From: Candidatus Daviesbacteria bacterium
GTDB taxonomy: Bacteria > Patescibacteriota > Microgenomatia > Daviesbacterales > UBA10151
DNA: 10,733 nucleotides
NCBI GenBank assembly: GCA_016186985.1
Contig: JACPKO010000045.1
Location: 1-10,733 of the forward strand
Reading direction: 5' to 3'
Every line of letters starts with the position of its first letter. The first letter of the stretch is position 1. The translations under genes and the position numbers were made by a program. A model generated the notes under the pieces. That model did no database searches, was not told where the DNA came from, and saw only the letters and a list, made by a program, of their open reading frames with translations. This document shows, one piece after another, positions 1 through 5,348 of the stretch.

Positions 1-2
1 AA

Positions 3-815
3 ACCTGGAAATGCCAGGATACTGTTAAACAACGAACAGCTATGGATTTTACCTGTAAAAAATCCAAACCCTCCCCAACTCCTTCACCTTCAATTAAACC
101 CTCTGTCGCACCAAGCTCCTCTCCTTCATCTTCACCATCCCCTGCATCAGGGATTTTTGTTGTTAAGCCTTATTTGGTTTACCCTTCCGATAAACCAATG
201 TACCCTGAATATGAATCTTCAGTAAAAAACTACCTAACGGAGCTTCAAAACTGGTATAAAGAAAAGGTCGGAGAAACTTTTGTTGTTGAACCGTTAAAAG
301 TTGTAAGAAGCCAATATGATTACCTGACTATGCGATGCGACCCCAATCCAAACGATGCACTTCCGCCCTCAGATGCCTGCAAACAAAACCAAAATCAGAT
401 CGACGGCAACTGGCCGATGTATATGAATAAGGCAATTCATAACGGCCAGGAATCCTGGGAGATTCAAAATGTGGCACTGGTATTTTCTGCCGGCGGGGGA
501 GGATATGCAGGTGGTGTATTCTTTGGCACAAACTTAGGAGGATGGGCAATTGTCGGCGACTGGGTATTGGAGCCTATTTCAGGGGTAGCCAGCAGCTGGG
601 GCATTCCCTGCGCATTAAGCAACGGCTGGCAGTGTTCGGGAGGAGTTCCCAAAGGAACGCCGGCGCATGAGCTCGGTCACGCTTTTGGATTGCCTCATCC
701 TGATGAAACACTCTATCCCGGACAAAGTATCATGAGGTGGCACGGAGATTATCCAACTGTTGGATTTTTACCCCATGAAGTTGAATATCTTAAAAATTCA
801 CCTTTTTTTAATTAA
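3..815 (+). CDS. Extracytoplasmic metzincin-type zinc metalloprotease, N-terminus cut by window edge
   Basis: The reading frame stays open from base 3 through the first ATG at 42. That ATG has no Shine-Dalgarno site, so the real start probably lies left of the window; residues below are numbered from it. A Cys-containing segment runs into a Ser/Pro linker (about residues 8-36), then a catalytic domain. The zinc motif HELGHAFGLPH (H209, E210, H213, H219) fits HExxHxxGxxH, and SIM with Met231 fits the Met-turn of metzincins, in which three histidines bind zinc and the glutamate is the catalytic base. The linker suggests action outside the membrane, but no signal peptide is visible because the start is missing. 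The exact peptidase family is unresolved. The stop TAA is the first triplet of a repeat word at 813-826. The next gene encodes another metalloprotease 88 bases downstream. Confidence 0.8.
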   Translation, partial: TWKCQDTVKQRTAMDFTCKKSKPSPTPSPSIKPSVAPSSSPSSSPSPASGIFVVKPYLVYPSDKPMYPEYESSVKNYLTELQNWYKEKVGETFVVEPLKVVRSQYDYLTMRCDPNPNDALPPSDACKQNQNQIDGNWPMYMNKAIHNGQESWEIQNVALVFSAGGGGYAGGVFFGTNLGGWAIVGDWVLEPISGVASSWGIPCALSNGWQCSGGVPKGTPAHELGHAFGLPHPDETLYPGQSIMRWHGDYPTVGFLPHEVEYLKNSPFFN

Positions 816-826
816 GCAAAGCTTGC
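813..826 (+). repeat. Dispersed copy of the TAAGCAAAGCTTGC word
   Basis: TAAGCAAAGCTTGC occurs here and again at 7739-7752, where it is the variant copy inside the 21-base repeat block of the GT4 gene. Here its first three bases are the stop codon of the upstream protease gene. The shared 14 bases are seen directly; common origin is inference. Confidence 0.5.
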
Positions 827-866
827 GCCTTCGTCTAAAACAAAGTTTCCTCTAGTTAAGCGGGAG

Positions 867-896
867 TTTACAAAGTCATAAGATATAGGATATAAA
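867..896 (+). promoter_or_regulatory. Candidate promoter giving a near-leaderless mRNA
   Basis: TTTACA at 867-872 and TATAAA at 891-896 are separated by 18 bases. Transcription would start at about 903-904, on or next to the ATG at 904. The nearest purine-rich stretch (AGGA at 887-890) is 13 bases from the ATG, too far for a good ribosome binding site, which favours leaderless translation. Confidence 0.4.
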
Positions 897-903
897 TTAA
901 TCA

Positions 904-2943
904 ATGCCTAAATTTAACAATTCAGGATTTGCATCTTCCTTATTAGTTTTAATGCTTCTGGTCTTAGGTATTGGAGCCGCTACTTACTTAACCCAACAAC
1001 ACACCCAGCTTACTCCCAAAGCAGACGAAACAGCAGATATTGAACAATTAACAAACCAATTGATTCAAAGCGGTTTAGGATTGCGTCCAGAACAACAAAG
1101 CAGACCTGACTCGAACTTAGAAAAAATATCATTTCAGCGAAAACAATTGCTTTTAAAAGAAGCTGAGGTCAATCCTGCTAAATTTTTAGAGCATGCAAGA
1201 CTTGCTCAACAAAGAAGTAAATTTCCAGCTTCAATTGCTCAAAATATTGAGGAAGAAAGCGAAATAACTGGTGCGTTGCAGGTTCTTCACGCGGATAATT
1301 TTGACCAAAAAAAGAGCTACTATCAATATGCGTTGATTGATAGCACATCTGAGGAGCAGGATGAGTTACTTGCTAAACCGCGTTATGATCTTTATTTCGT
1401 TACCAACCCGCCTAAAGTTTATAGCGGATCAATAGTAACGGTTAAGTCGGTTAAACTGGCTAGCAAATTAGTAACAGAAACAGGCGATCCATCAGGCAGA
1501 AAATATAATACTAAAGTAAAAACCCCAAAACCGGCAATTTCAACAGGCAGGCAAAAAGTAGCGGTTTTTTTAATCAATTTTTCTGGTAATAAAGTTCAGC
1601 CTTTTACAGTCGATCAGGTGAAGGGATTAGTTTTGTCTAATCCTGCTTCCGTCAGAAACTTTTATAGGGAGATTTCTTACGACAAGGTCAATGTTACGGC
1701 TGATGTTTTGGGCTGGTTTACTGTCACCCCTAAAACTCCTGAGTGTGAATTTGGAGACTGGGGAAACCAGGCTAAACAACAGGCTAAAAACCTTAAGGGA
1801 TATAACCGGTTTATATATGTAATGACTTATTCACCAATAGATACTGGTAAATGTAATTGGGGAGGACTGGGAACTATCGGAGGAAATCCAGCTTCTGAAG
1901 CCTGGGTTTTTGGGTATGACTCCTATATTAGTGATTCTACTTTTAACCATGAATTTGGCCACAATTTAGGCGTCCATCACGCTAATTTCTTTAGCTGCGG
2001 AGATAAATCCGTTGATGAATATTACAGATGTCAAAACAATGAATACGGTGATCCCTATGATGTTATGGGCAATGGTTTTAATCATTTTAATGCTCCCCAT
2101 AAACTGACTGTTGGCTGGTTGTCCGATAATGACATCCAGAAAGTCTCTCAGGATGGGGTTTACGAGCTGGTTCCTATAGAAAGTAGTGGGAAAAAGGTTG
2201 GTAAAAGGGTTTTAAAAATAGCAAAACTAAACTCTGATGATGATTATTATCTGGAATATAGACAGCCCGTGGGTTTTGACAAAACTCTTAGTTCTGATTT
2301 ACTTACTGGTGTCAGTATCAGATTTTCTAATTTATCCGCCTTTATTCAAACAAAACTAGTCAATCCACAACCCCAGCGTTTATCTTCTCCAAATCCTACA
2401 TCTACTCCAGGTCCTCCCCCTTCGGGCCCGGTTAAAGGGGGGTTTAATTATGTCTATGATTTAATGGATGGAGAGCAGTTTGATGATCAGATTAATGATA
2501 TTACGATTAAACAGATCAGTCATTCTCCAACTGGAGTTAAAGTTGAAGTAAAATTCGGGCCAAATCCATATTTAGGCCCGGCTGCTCCAGAATTTCAGTT
2601 CTCTAATAGTTACTGTAATTTTGATAAACCAGTGGTTAATTTATCCTGGACCCGATCAGTCAAAGCAGTTAAATATGAACTCTATAGGGATCAGCAGATT
2701 ATTGCCCTGGTTGATCAGCCTGATATAAGCATTAACCCTTACTATTCTGATAATGACCTGAGTTTAGAACAAAATCATTCCTATTCTTATCAGCTTAAAG
2801 CAGTTGATTCTTCTGGCCGTAAATCATCTCCCTCGGATATTTTATCTGTCGAAACTCCTGATTGTAAGAGTACTGGAAAATCGCCTCCCCCAAGTCCGGA
2901 TTCTTCATCTGCTCCCTCTCAAATCCCTTCCCCCAGACAATGA
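904..2943 (+). CDS. Gametolysin-like (M11) zinc metalloprotease with fibronectin-III-like C-terminal domain
   Basis: This 679-residue protein is probably exported or membrane anchored. Residues about 8-28 form a single hydrophobic segment after a short basic N-terminus. A propeptide-like region spans about 40-205, followed by the catalytic domain. HEFGHNLGVHH (H349, E350, H353, H359) is the zinc site and YDVMG (Met388) the Met-turn; the pattern resembles peptidase family M11. A Pro/Ser-rich linker is inserted near residues 490-510. Residues about 560-654 resemble a fibronectin III domain (LSWT, YELYRD, YSYQLKAVD), common in secreted bacterial enzymes as a spacer or adhesion module. The tail after 655 is a Ser/Pro-rich stalk. 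The start at 904 is supported by the hydrophobic segment directly after it. The stop is TGA, so UGA is not recoded here. The substrate is unknown. Confidence 0.82.
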   Translation: MPKFNNSGFASSLLVLMLLVLGIGAATYLTQQHTQLTPKADETADIEQLTNQLIQSGLGLRPEQQSRPDSNLEKISFQRKQLLLKEAEVNPAKFLEHARLAQQRSKFPASIAQNIEEESEITGALQVLHADNFDQKKSYYQYALIDSTSEEQDELLAKPRYDLYFVTNPPKVYSGSIVTVKSVKLASKLVTETGDPSGRKYNTKVKTPKPAISTGRQKVAVFLINFSGNKVQPFTVDQVKGLVLSNPASVRNFYREISYDKVNVTADVLGWFTVTPKTPECEFGDWGNQAKQQAKNLKGYNRFIYVMTYSPIDTGKCNWGGLGTIGGNPASEAWVFGYDSYISDSTFNHEFGHNLGVHHANFFSCGDKSVDEYYRCQNNEYGDPYDVMGNGFNHFNAPHKLTVGWLSDNDIQKVSQDGVYELVPIESSGKKVGKRVLKIAKLNSDDDYYLEYRQPVGFDKTLSSDLLTGVSIRFSNLSAFIQTKLVNPQPQRLSSPNPTSTPGPPPSGPVKGGFNYVYDLMDGEQFDDQINDITIKQISHSPTGVKVEVKFGPNPYLGPAAPEFQFSNSYCNFDKPVVNLSWTRSVKAVKYELYRDQQIIALVDQPDISINPYYSDNDLSLEQNHSYSYQLKAVDSSGRKSSPSDILSVETPDCKSTGKSPPPSPDSSSAPSQIPSPRQ

Positions 2944-2944
2944 C

Positions 2945-2984
2945 CAAAACTTGCGCAAGTTTAGTAATTCTCAAGCAAGTTTTG
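2945..2984. repeat. Inverted repeat between convergent genes, possible weak terminator
   Basis: CAAAACTTGC (2945-2954) and GCAAGTTTTG (2975-2984) are perfect complements. A shorter palindrome, AAACTTGCGCAAGTTT, lies at 2947-2962. The structure spans the gap between two convergent genes and overlaps the 3' end of the minus-strand one. No clear U-tract follows on either strand, so a terminator role is tentative. Confidence 0.4.
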
Positions 2985-3291
2985 CCCTGTGCTGAAGAAT
3001 GTTTGCCCAAGTTAAAGCTTTCTCAGCCCAGGCCAGTTTATTTTCTTGATTAACTTCTTCCGATTTAAGTCTGTAAAATTCTTTTTTAAACATCTCTAAG
3101 GTCGGCCGGAACTCTTCTGATATCTTTTCGTTTTCTAAATCTCTAACAAAAATATCAGTTTCATCCAGGAATCTGGTTATTAATTTACTTTTAGAGTCAT
3201 AAGAATCAAAAACCCATCCTCCAATCCTACCCATATTAGTAGCTATGTTTAGTACCTGAACGTTAAGACTAAAATTTGAATTTGTGCTCAT
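2971..3291 (-). CDS. Small protein of unknown function, coupled to a DUF5674 gene
   Basis: I do not recognise this 106-residue protein. It is probably soluble, with no signal peptide or membrane segment. The N-terminal part (about 1-45) contains a hydrophobic stretch with a GRIGGWVFDSYDSKSK segment. The rest is charged and probably helical (about 46-106), rich in Glu and Lys. Its ATG (3291-3289) overlaps the TGA stop of the upstream DUF5674 gene (3290-3288) as ATGA. That arrangement usually means translational coupling and a shared mRNA, and it supports both the start and the reality of the gene. The pair could be a two-protein unit, but nothing in the sequence identifies a toxin, antitoxin or other class. 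Confidence 0.65.
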   Translation of the reverse strand: MSTNSNFSLNVQVLNIATNMGRIGGWVFDSYDSKSKLITRFLDETDIFVRDLENEKISEEFRPTLEMFKKEFYRLKSEEVNQENKLAWAEKALTWANILQHRAKLA

Positions 3292-3623
3292 ACAATTAAA
3301 TTTTTGATTATCTCATCAATTTTTTTTCTTATTTCAGGATCAGCAACAATTCTACTTGGATTATTTTGACTTTGACGAATATTGATCATTGAATCATAAT
3401 CAATTGCACTTGTGTCAATATCAACTCCAGCTCCCCAAAGATTCTCTTGCTTACAACCATATTCTAAAAGGAGTTTTTCTTCATCTGCGTGATATTGACC
3501 CCCTCCAGCCAACACCTTTTTCTCAATATCCACCACCACTTTAATATATCTTCCATACTCATAAGACATTTTTTCAATCTCTTCTTTCGTGGCTTTCTTA
3601 TCCTTAAGTATAATGGTTGGCAT
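3288..3623 (-). CDS. DUF5674 family protein
   Basis: This is a soluble protein of about 111 residues. From memory of the family, it matches DUF5674, a small family of unknown function frequent in CPR genomes. Recognisable segments are KVVVDIEKKVLAGGGQYHAD in the middle, the acidic and leucine-rich stretch after it, NLWGAGVDI, the YDSMINIR segment, and a C-terminal PEIRKKIDEIIKNLI helix. I prefer the ATG at 3623 (MPTIILKDKK). An in-frame TTG nine bases upstream would add three residues but would lie at or before the predicted transcription start. There is no ribosome binding site; the -10 box ends nine bases before the ATG, suggesting a leaderless message. It is the first gene of a two-gene unit and is divergent from rplJ, with overlapping promoters. 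Confidence 0.78.
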   Translation of the reverse strand: MPTIILKDKKATKEEIEKMSYEYGRYIKVVVDIEKKVLAGGGQYHADEEKLLLEYGCKQENLWGAGVDIDTSAIDYDSMINIRQSQNNPSRIVADPEIRKKIDEIIKNLIV

Positions 3624-3625
3624 TG

Positions 3626-3655
3626 TTGACAAATTATAACATCAGGGGTTACAAT
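3626..3655 (+). promoter_or_regulatory. Consensus promoter of the rplJ-rplL operon
   Basis: A perfect TTGACA (3626-3631) and TACAAT (3650-3655) are separated by 18 bases. Transcription would start near 3662, giving a leader of about 173 bases before rplJ that contains the L10 leader structure. This is one of the best promoter matches in the window. Confidence 0.75.
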
Positions 3656-3660
3656 ACCAA
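3633..3660 (-). promoter_or_regulatory. Promoter of the DUF5674 gene, overlapping the rplJ promoter
   Basis: On the minus strand TTGGTA (3660-3655) and a perfect TATAAT (3638-3633) are separated by 16 bases. The -10 box ends nine bases before the ATG at 3623, so the mRNA would have almost no leader. The elements occupy the same DNA as the plus-strand rplJ promoter, so the two should compete for polymerase. Confidence 0.6.
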
Positions 3661-3661
3661 A

Positions 3662-3834
3662 GCTAAAGAAAGTGAGTTATCCTTCGTAAAGACTACGGAG
3701 TGATATAAATCTCACCGAGGCGGTTGAATAGTTTTCAGTTGTCAGGAAATAGGAGATAGTTTAAACACAAAAATAAACTAACTCCTCCCTCCTAATAACT
3801 ATTAACTCAAAACTCCTCGAAGAGGAGTTTTTTA
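3662..3834 (+). ncRNA. Ribosomal protein L10 leader RNA
   Basis: This is the untranslated leader through which L10, or its complex with L12, represses its own operon in many bacteria. Visible elements are an outer helix GTGAG (3672-3676) with CTCAC (3711-3715), an inner helix CTTCGT with ACGGAG enclosing the loop AAAGACT (about 3682-3700), and the hallmark ACCGAGGCGG directly after the outer helix. A second hairpin follows, AGGAG-A-TAGTTTA (3751-3763) with TAAACTA-A-CTCCT (3774-3786), then the hairpin abutting the rplJ start. Its position, size and motifs fit the known L10 leader class. The regulatory mechanism here is inferred from that class. Confidence 0.75.
3809..3833 (+). promoter_or_regulatory. 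Hairpin sequestering the rplJ ribosome binding site, attenuator-like
   Basis: AAAACTCCTC and GAGGAGTTTT form a 10-base-pair stem with a GAA loop, overlapping a run of six T (3828-3833) just before the ATG at 3835. The GAGGAG at 3822-3827 is also the rplJ Shine-Dalgarno site, seven bases from the start. The same structure could therefore stop transcription or block translation. Other CTCC-rich stretches at 3782-3792 and the GGAG at 3752-3755 could compete for pairing. Confidence 0.65.
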
Positions 3835-4281
3835 ATGCCAAAAACAAAACAACAAAAAATCGATATAGTAGCAGCTTTAAGAGACCGGATTGCAAAGTCC
3901 AAATCCATTGTGTTTGCAGATTACAAAGGCATGAACATGGCTCAACTCTCTGCATTGCGTACCCAGCTCGAAGATCTAAGCGCGCAATTCACTGTTACCA
4001 AAAATAATCTGATCAAAATTGCACTGAAAGAAAACGGTCTTAAGGCTGATGATGCAATTTTTGAGGGACCCGTTGCACGCGCCGGATTTTTAAACGGCGA
4101 ATATTTAACTGATGCGCAGGTCAATCAGCTCGCACAATTACCCGGCAAAGATGAGCTCAGAGCCAAAATTGTAGGTTCACTTGGCTCCCCTCTTTATGGA
4201 ATTGTCGGAGTGCTTCAGGCTAATTTAAGAAATCTCGTATATGCGCTCGACGCTATACGGGTACAGAAAGGCGGTGAGTAA
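3835..4281 (+). CDS. rplJ: 50S ribosomal protein L10, apparently with internal deletion
   Basis: L10 forms the base of the ribosomal stalk, binding 23S rRNA and holding L7/L12 dimers through its C-terminal helix. The N-terminal half is typical: KSIVFADYKGMNMAQLSALR and VTKNNLIKIAL. The C-terminal part has the expected LPGKDELRAKIVGSL segment and a stalk helix ending NLVYALDAIRVQKGG. It is only 148 residues. Compared with my memory of E. coli L10 (165 residues), about 27 residues are missing after FEGP: the frame passes directly to VARAGFLNGEYL, skipping the strand and helix around the usual DPVAAAKVL-type segment. The frame is intact. The start is fixed by GAGGAG seven bases upstream. It is transcribed with rplL, 84 bases downstream. 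Confidence 0.93.
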   Translation: MPKTKQQKIDIVAALRDRIAKSKSIVFADYKGMNMAQLSALRTQLEDLSAQFTVTKNNLIKIALKENGLKADDAIFEGPVARAGFLNGEYLTDAQVNQLAQLPGKDELRAKIVGSLGSPLYGIVGVLQANLRNLVYALDAIRVQKGGE

Positions 4282-4282
4282 G

Positions 4283-4359
4283 TAGCGTTTAGCAACTAGC
4301 GTCTAGCGGTTAGTTATATTTTTAAAACTATACACTGAACGCTAATCTTCTAGACGCTA
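4283..4359 (+). repeat. Interleaved inverted repeats in the rplJ-rplL gap
   Basis: The gap holds related 10-base words. TAGCGTTTAG (4283-4292) can pair with CTGAACGCTA (4335-4344, one G-U pair), and TAGCGTCTAG (4297-4306) pairs perfectly with CTAGACGCTA (4350-4359). The order A, B, A', B' means the two helices cross, so they form a pseudoknot or alternatives; the words can also pair with each other in nested fashion. A third similar word, TAGCGGTTAG, lies at about 4304-4313. The second element ends six bases before the rplL start, which has no Shine-Dalgarno site. Confidence 0.6.
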
Positions 4360-4365
4360 ATTATT

Positions 4366-4944
4366 ATGGCAGACGATACACAAAAAACTGTACAAGCAAC
4401 TGAAGAAAGTATAGTTGAGACACCTGCAGCAGAACCTGCAGCTGAGGCAGCTGAAGTTTTAGAAAAAGCAGAAGAAAACAAAGAGTCAAATGAGTCAAAA
4501 GAGTCAGGAGAGTCAAAGAAAGAAGAAGCTCCAAAAGAGGAGAAGCCAAAAAAGGAAGTTTCAGCTTCTCTTGAAAAAATCATTGAACAAATTGAAAAGC
4601 TTCAAGTTTTAGAGCTCGCTGACTTAGTTCATGCTTTAGAAGACAGATTTGGCGTTACGGCCGCAGCTCCTATGGCAATGGCCGCAGGACCTACAGCAGG
4701 TGCCGCAACCGGAGAACCGGTTGAGGAAAAGACTTCATTTAATGTAATCCTTGCGAGCGCGGGTGCAAATAAAATCGGAGTTATTAAAGCTGTAAGAGAA
4801 CTAGTACAAACTTTAGGACTTAAAGAAGCTAAAGACCTGGTAGAGGCTGCTCCAAAACCTGTACTTGAGGGCGTCAACAAGCAAACAGCTGAAGAAGCAA
4901 AAGCTAAATTGACAGCAGCTGGAGCAACAATAGAGTTGCAGTAA
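4366..4944 (+). CDS. rplL: 50S ribosomal protein L7/L12 with long charged N-terminal extension
   Basis: L7/L12 is the mobile stalk protein that recruits translation GTPases. Residues about 66-97 (SLEKIIEQIEKLQVLELADLV and following) form the N-terminal dimerisation and L10-binding domain, about 98-120 the Ala/Gly/Met-rich hinge, and about 121-192 the conserved C-terminal domain (KTSFNVILASAGANKIGVIK, VRELVQTLGLKEAKDLVE). The family is usually about 120-130 residues. Here 65 extra residues rich in Glu, Ala, Lys and Ser precede the dimerisation domain, including ESNESKESGESK encoded by four 9-base repeats. I see no other ATG, GTG or TTG in frame in the extension, so ATG 4366 is the only canonical start, although it lacks a ribosome binding site. 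A strong terminator follows. Confidence 0.93.
   Translation: MADDTQKTVQATEESIVETPAAEPAAEAAEVLEKAEENKESNESKESGESKKEEAPKEEKPKKEVSASLEKIIEQIEKLQVLELADLVHALEDRFGVTAAAPMAMAAGPTAGAATGEPVEEKTSFNVILASAGANKIGVIKAVRELVQTLGLKEAKDLVEAAPKPVLEGVNKQTAEEAKAKLTAAGATIELQ
4483..4518 (+). repeat. Four tandem 9-base GAGTCAAAN units inside rplL
   Basis: GAGTCAAAT, GAGTCAAAA, GAGTCAGGA and GAGTCAAAG follow each other exactly. Each encodes Glu-Ser-X in frame, giving ESN-ESK-ESG-ESK in the N-terminal extension of L7/L12. The unit length is a multiple of three, so copy-number change would keep the frame. Confidence 0.85.
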
Positions 4945-4967
4945 TATATTGATATGATTCTTAATTG

Positions 4968-4991
4968 AAACCCCTCTTCGGAGGGGTTTTT
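4968..4991 (+). terminator. Rho-independent terminator of the rplJ-rplL operon
   Basis: CCCCTC (4971-4976) and GAGGGG (4981-4986) form a stem closed by a cUUCGg tetraloop, extended by AAA/TTT pairing and followed by TTTTT and a further T-rich run. It lies 24 bases after the rplL stop. Confidence 0.92.
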
Positions 4992-5007
4992 CTCTTTTTG
5001 CCCTTGA

Positions 5008-5028
5008 CCCCGAACTTAGAATTCGGGG
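5008..5028. repeat. Inverted repeat next to the HTH gene promoter, possible operator
   Basis: CCCCGAA (5008-5014) and TTCGGGG (5022-5028) are perfect complements around a seven-base spacer. They end directly before the -35 box TTGACA at 5029. The position suits a regulator binding site, perhaps for the HTH protein itself. No U-tract follows, so a terminator is unlikely. Confidence 0.4.
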
Positions 5029-5058
5029 TTGACACCATCTGAATCTCTATGATATATA
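5029..5058 (+). promoter_or_regulatory. Promoter of the HTH gene
   Basis: A perfect TTGACA (5029-5034) is followed after 18 bases by TATATA (5053-5058); overlapping AT-rich hexamers leave the -10 position uncertain by about two bases. The predicted mRNA would have a leader of about 50 bases, very A+T-rich and without a Shine-Dalgarno site. Confidence 0.5.
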
Positions 5059-5117
5059 TTAATTGTAATTTGATCTTCAATAATTGATTAAGATATTTAA
5101 AGATTAATTAAAATAAA

Positions 5118-5348
5118 ATGGACGATAATCAATCCTTTCCAAGAAGCACCAAACTTTCCCTTGACGATCTTCCGGATTTATTAACTGTTAAAGAAGTTGC
5201 CCAGGTTTTGCGGGTCTCACCCCTAACAATTAAAAGATGGGGAAAAAGAGGAAAACTTCCTGCAATAAGAATTAATTCCCGCGGGGACAGACGGTATAAG
5301 AAGGAAGCGGTGTTGTGGCTCCTGGGTATCACACAAAAAATTACCTAA
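5118..5348 (+). CDS. Small MerR/excisionase-type helix-turn-helix DNA-binding protein
   Basis: This 76-residue cytoplasmic protein is essentially one DNA-binding domain. Residues about 20-70 match the HTH_17 / excisionase-like MerR fold: LLTVKEVAQVLRVSPLTIKRW is the helix-turn-helix, and GKLPAIRINSRGDRRYKKEAV is the wing plus following helix that reads the minor groove in this family. There is no effector domain, so it is not a classical MerR sensor. Proteins of this kind serve as excisionases, phage or plasmid regulators, or small transcription factors. No integrase or phage gene is visible here. It follows the ribosomal operon terminator with its own promoter and precedes a 439-base hairpin-rich region. 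The start at 5118 lacks a ribosome binding site but is the first ATG in frame. Confidence 0.8.
   Translation: MDDNQSFPRSTKLSLDDLPDLLTVKEVAQVLRVSPLTIKRWGKRGKLPAIRINSRGDRRYKKEAVLWLLGITQKIT

Noticed and set aside
3624..3632. TTG start for the DUF5674 protein at 3632
   Set aside because: It lies directly behind the -10 box, at or before the predicted transcription start; the ATG at 3623 fits the family beginning.
4350..4583. Long minus-strand frames opposite the start of rplL (Ser/Phe-rich and Leu-rich)
   Set aside because: They are by-products of the low-complexity, repeat-bearing coding sequence of L7/L12 on the other strand and have no recognisable domain.
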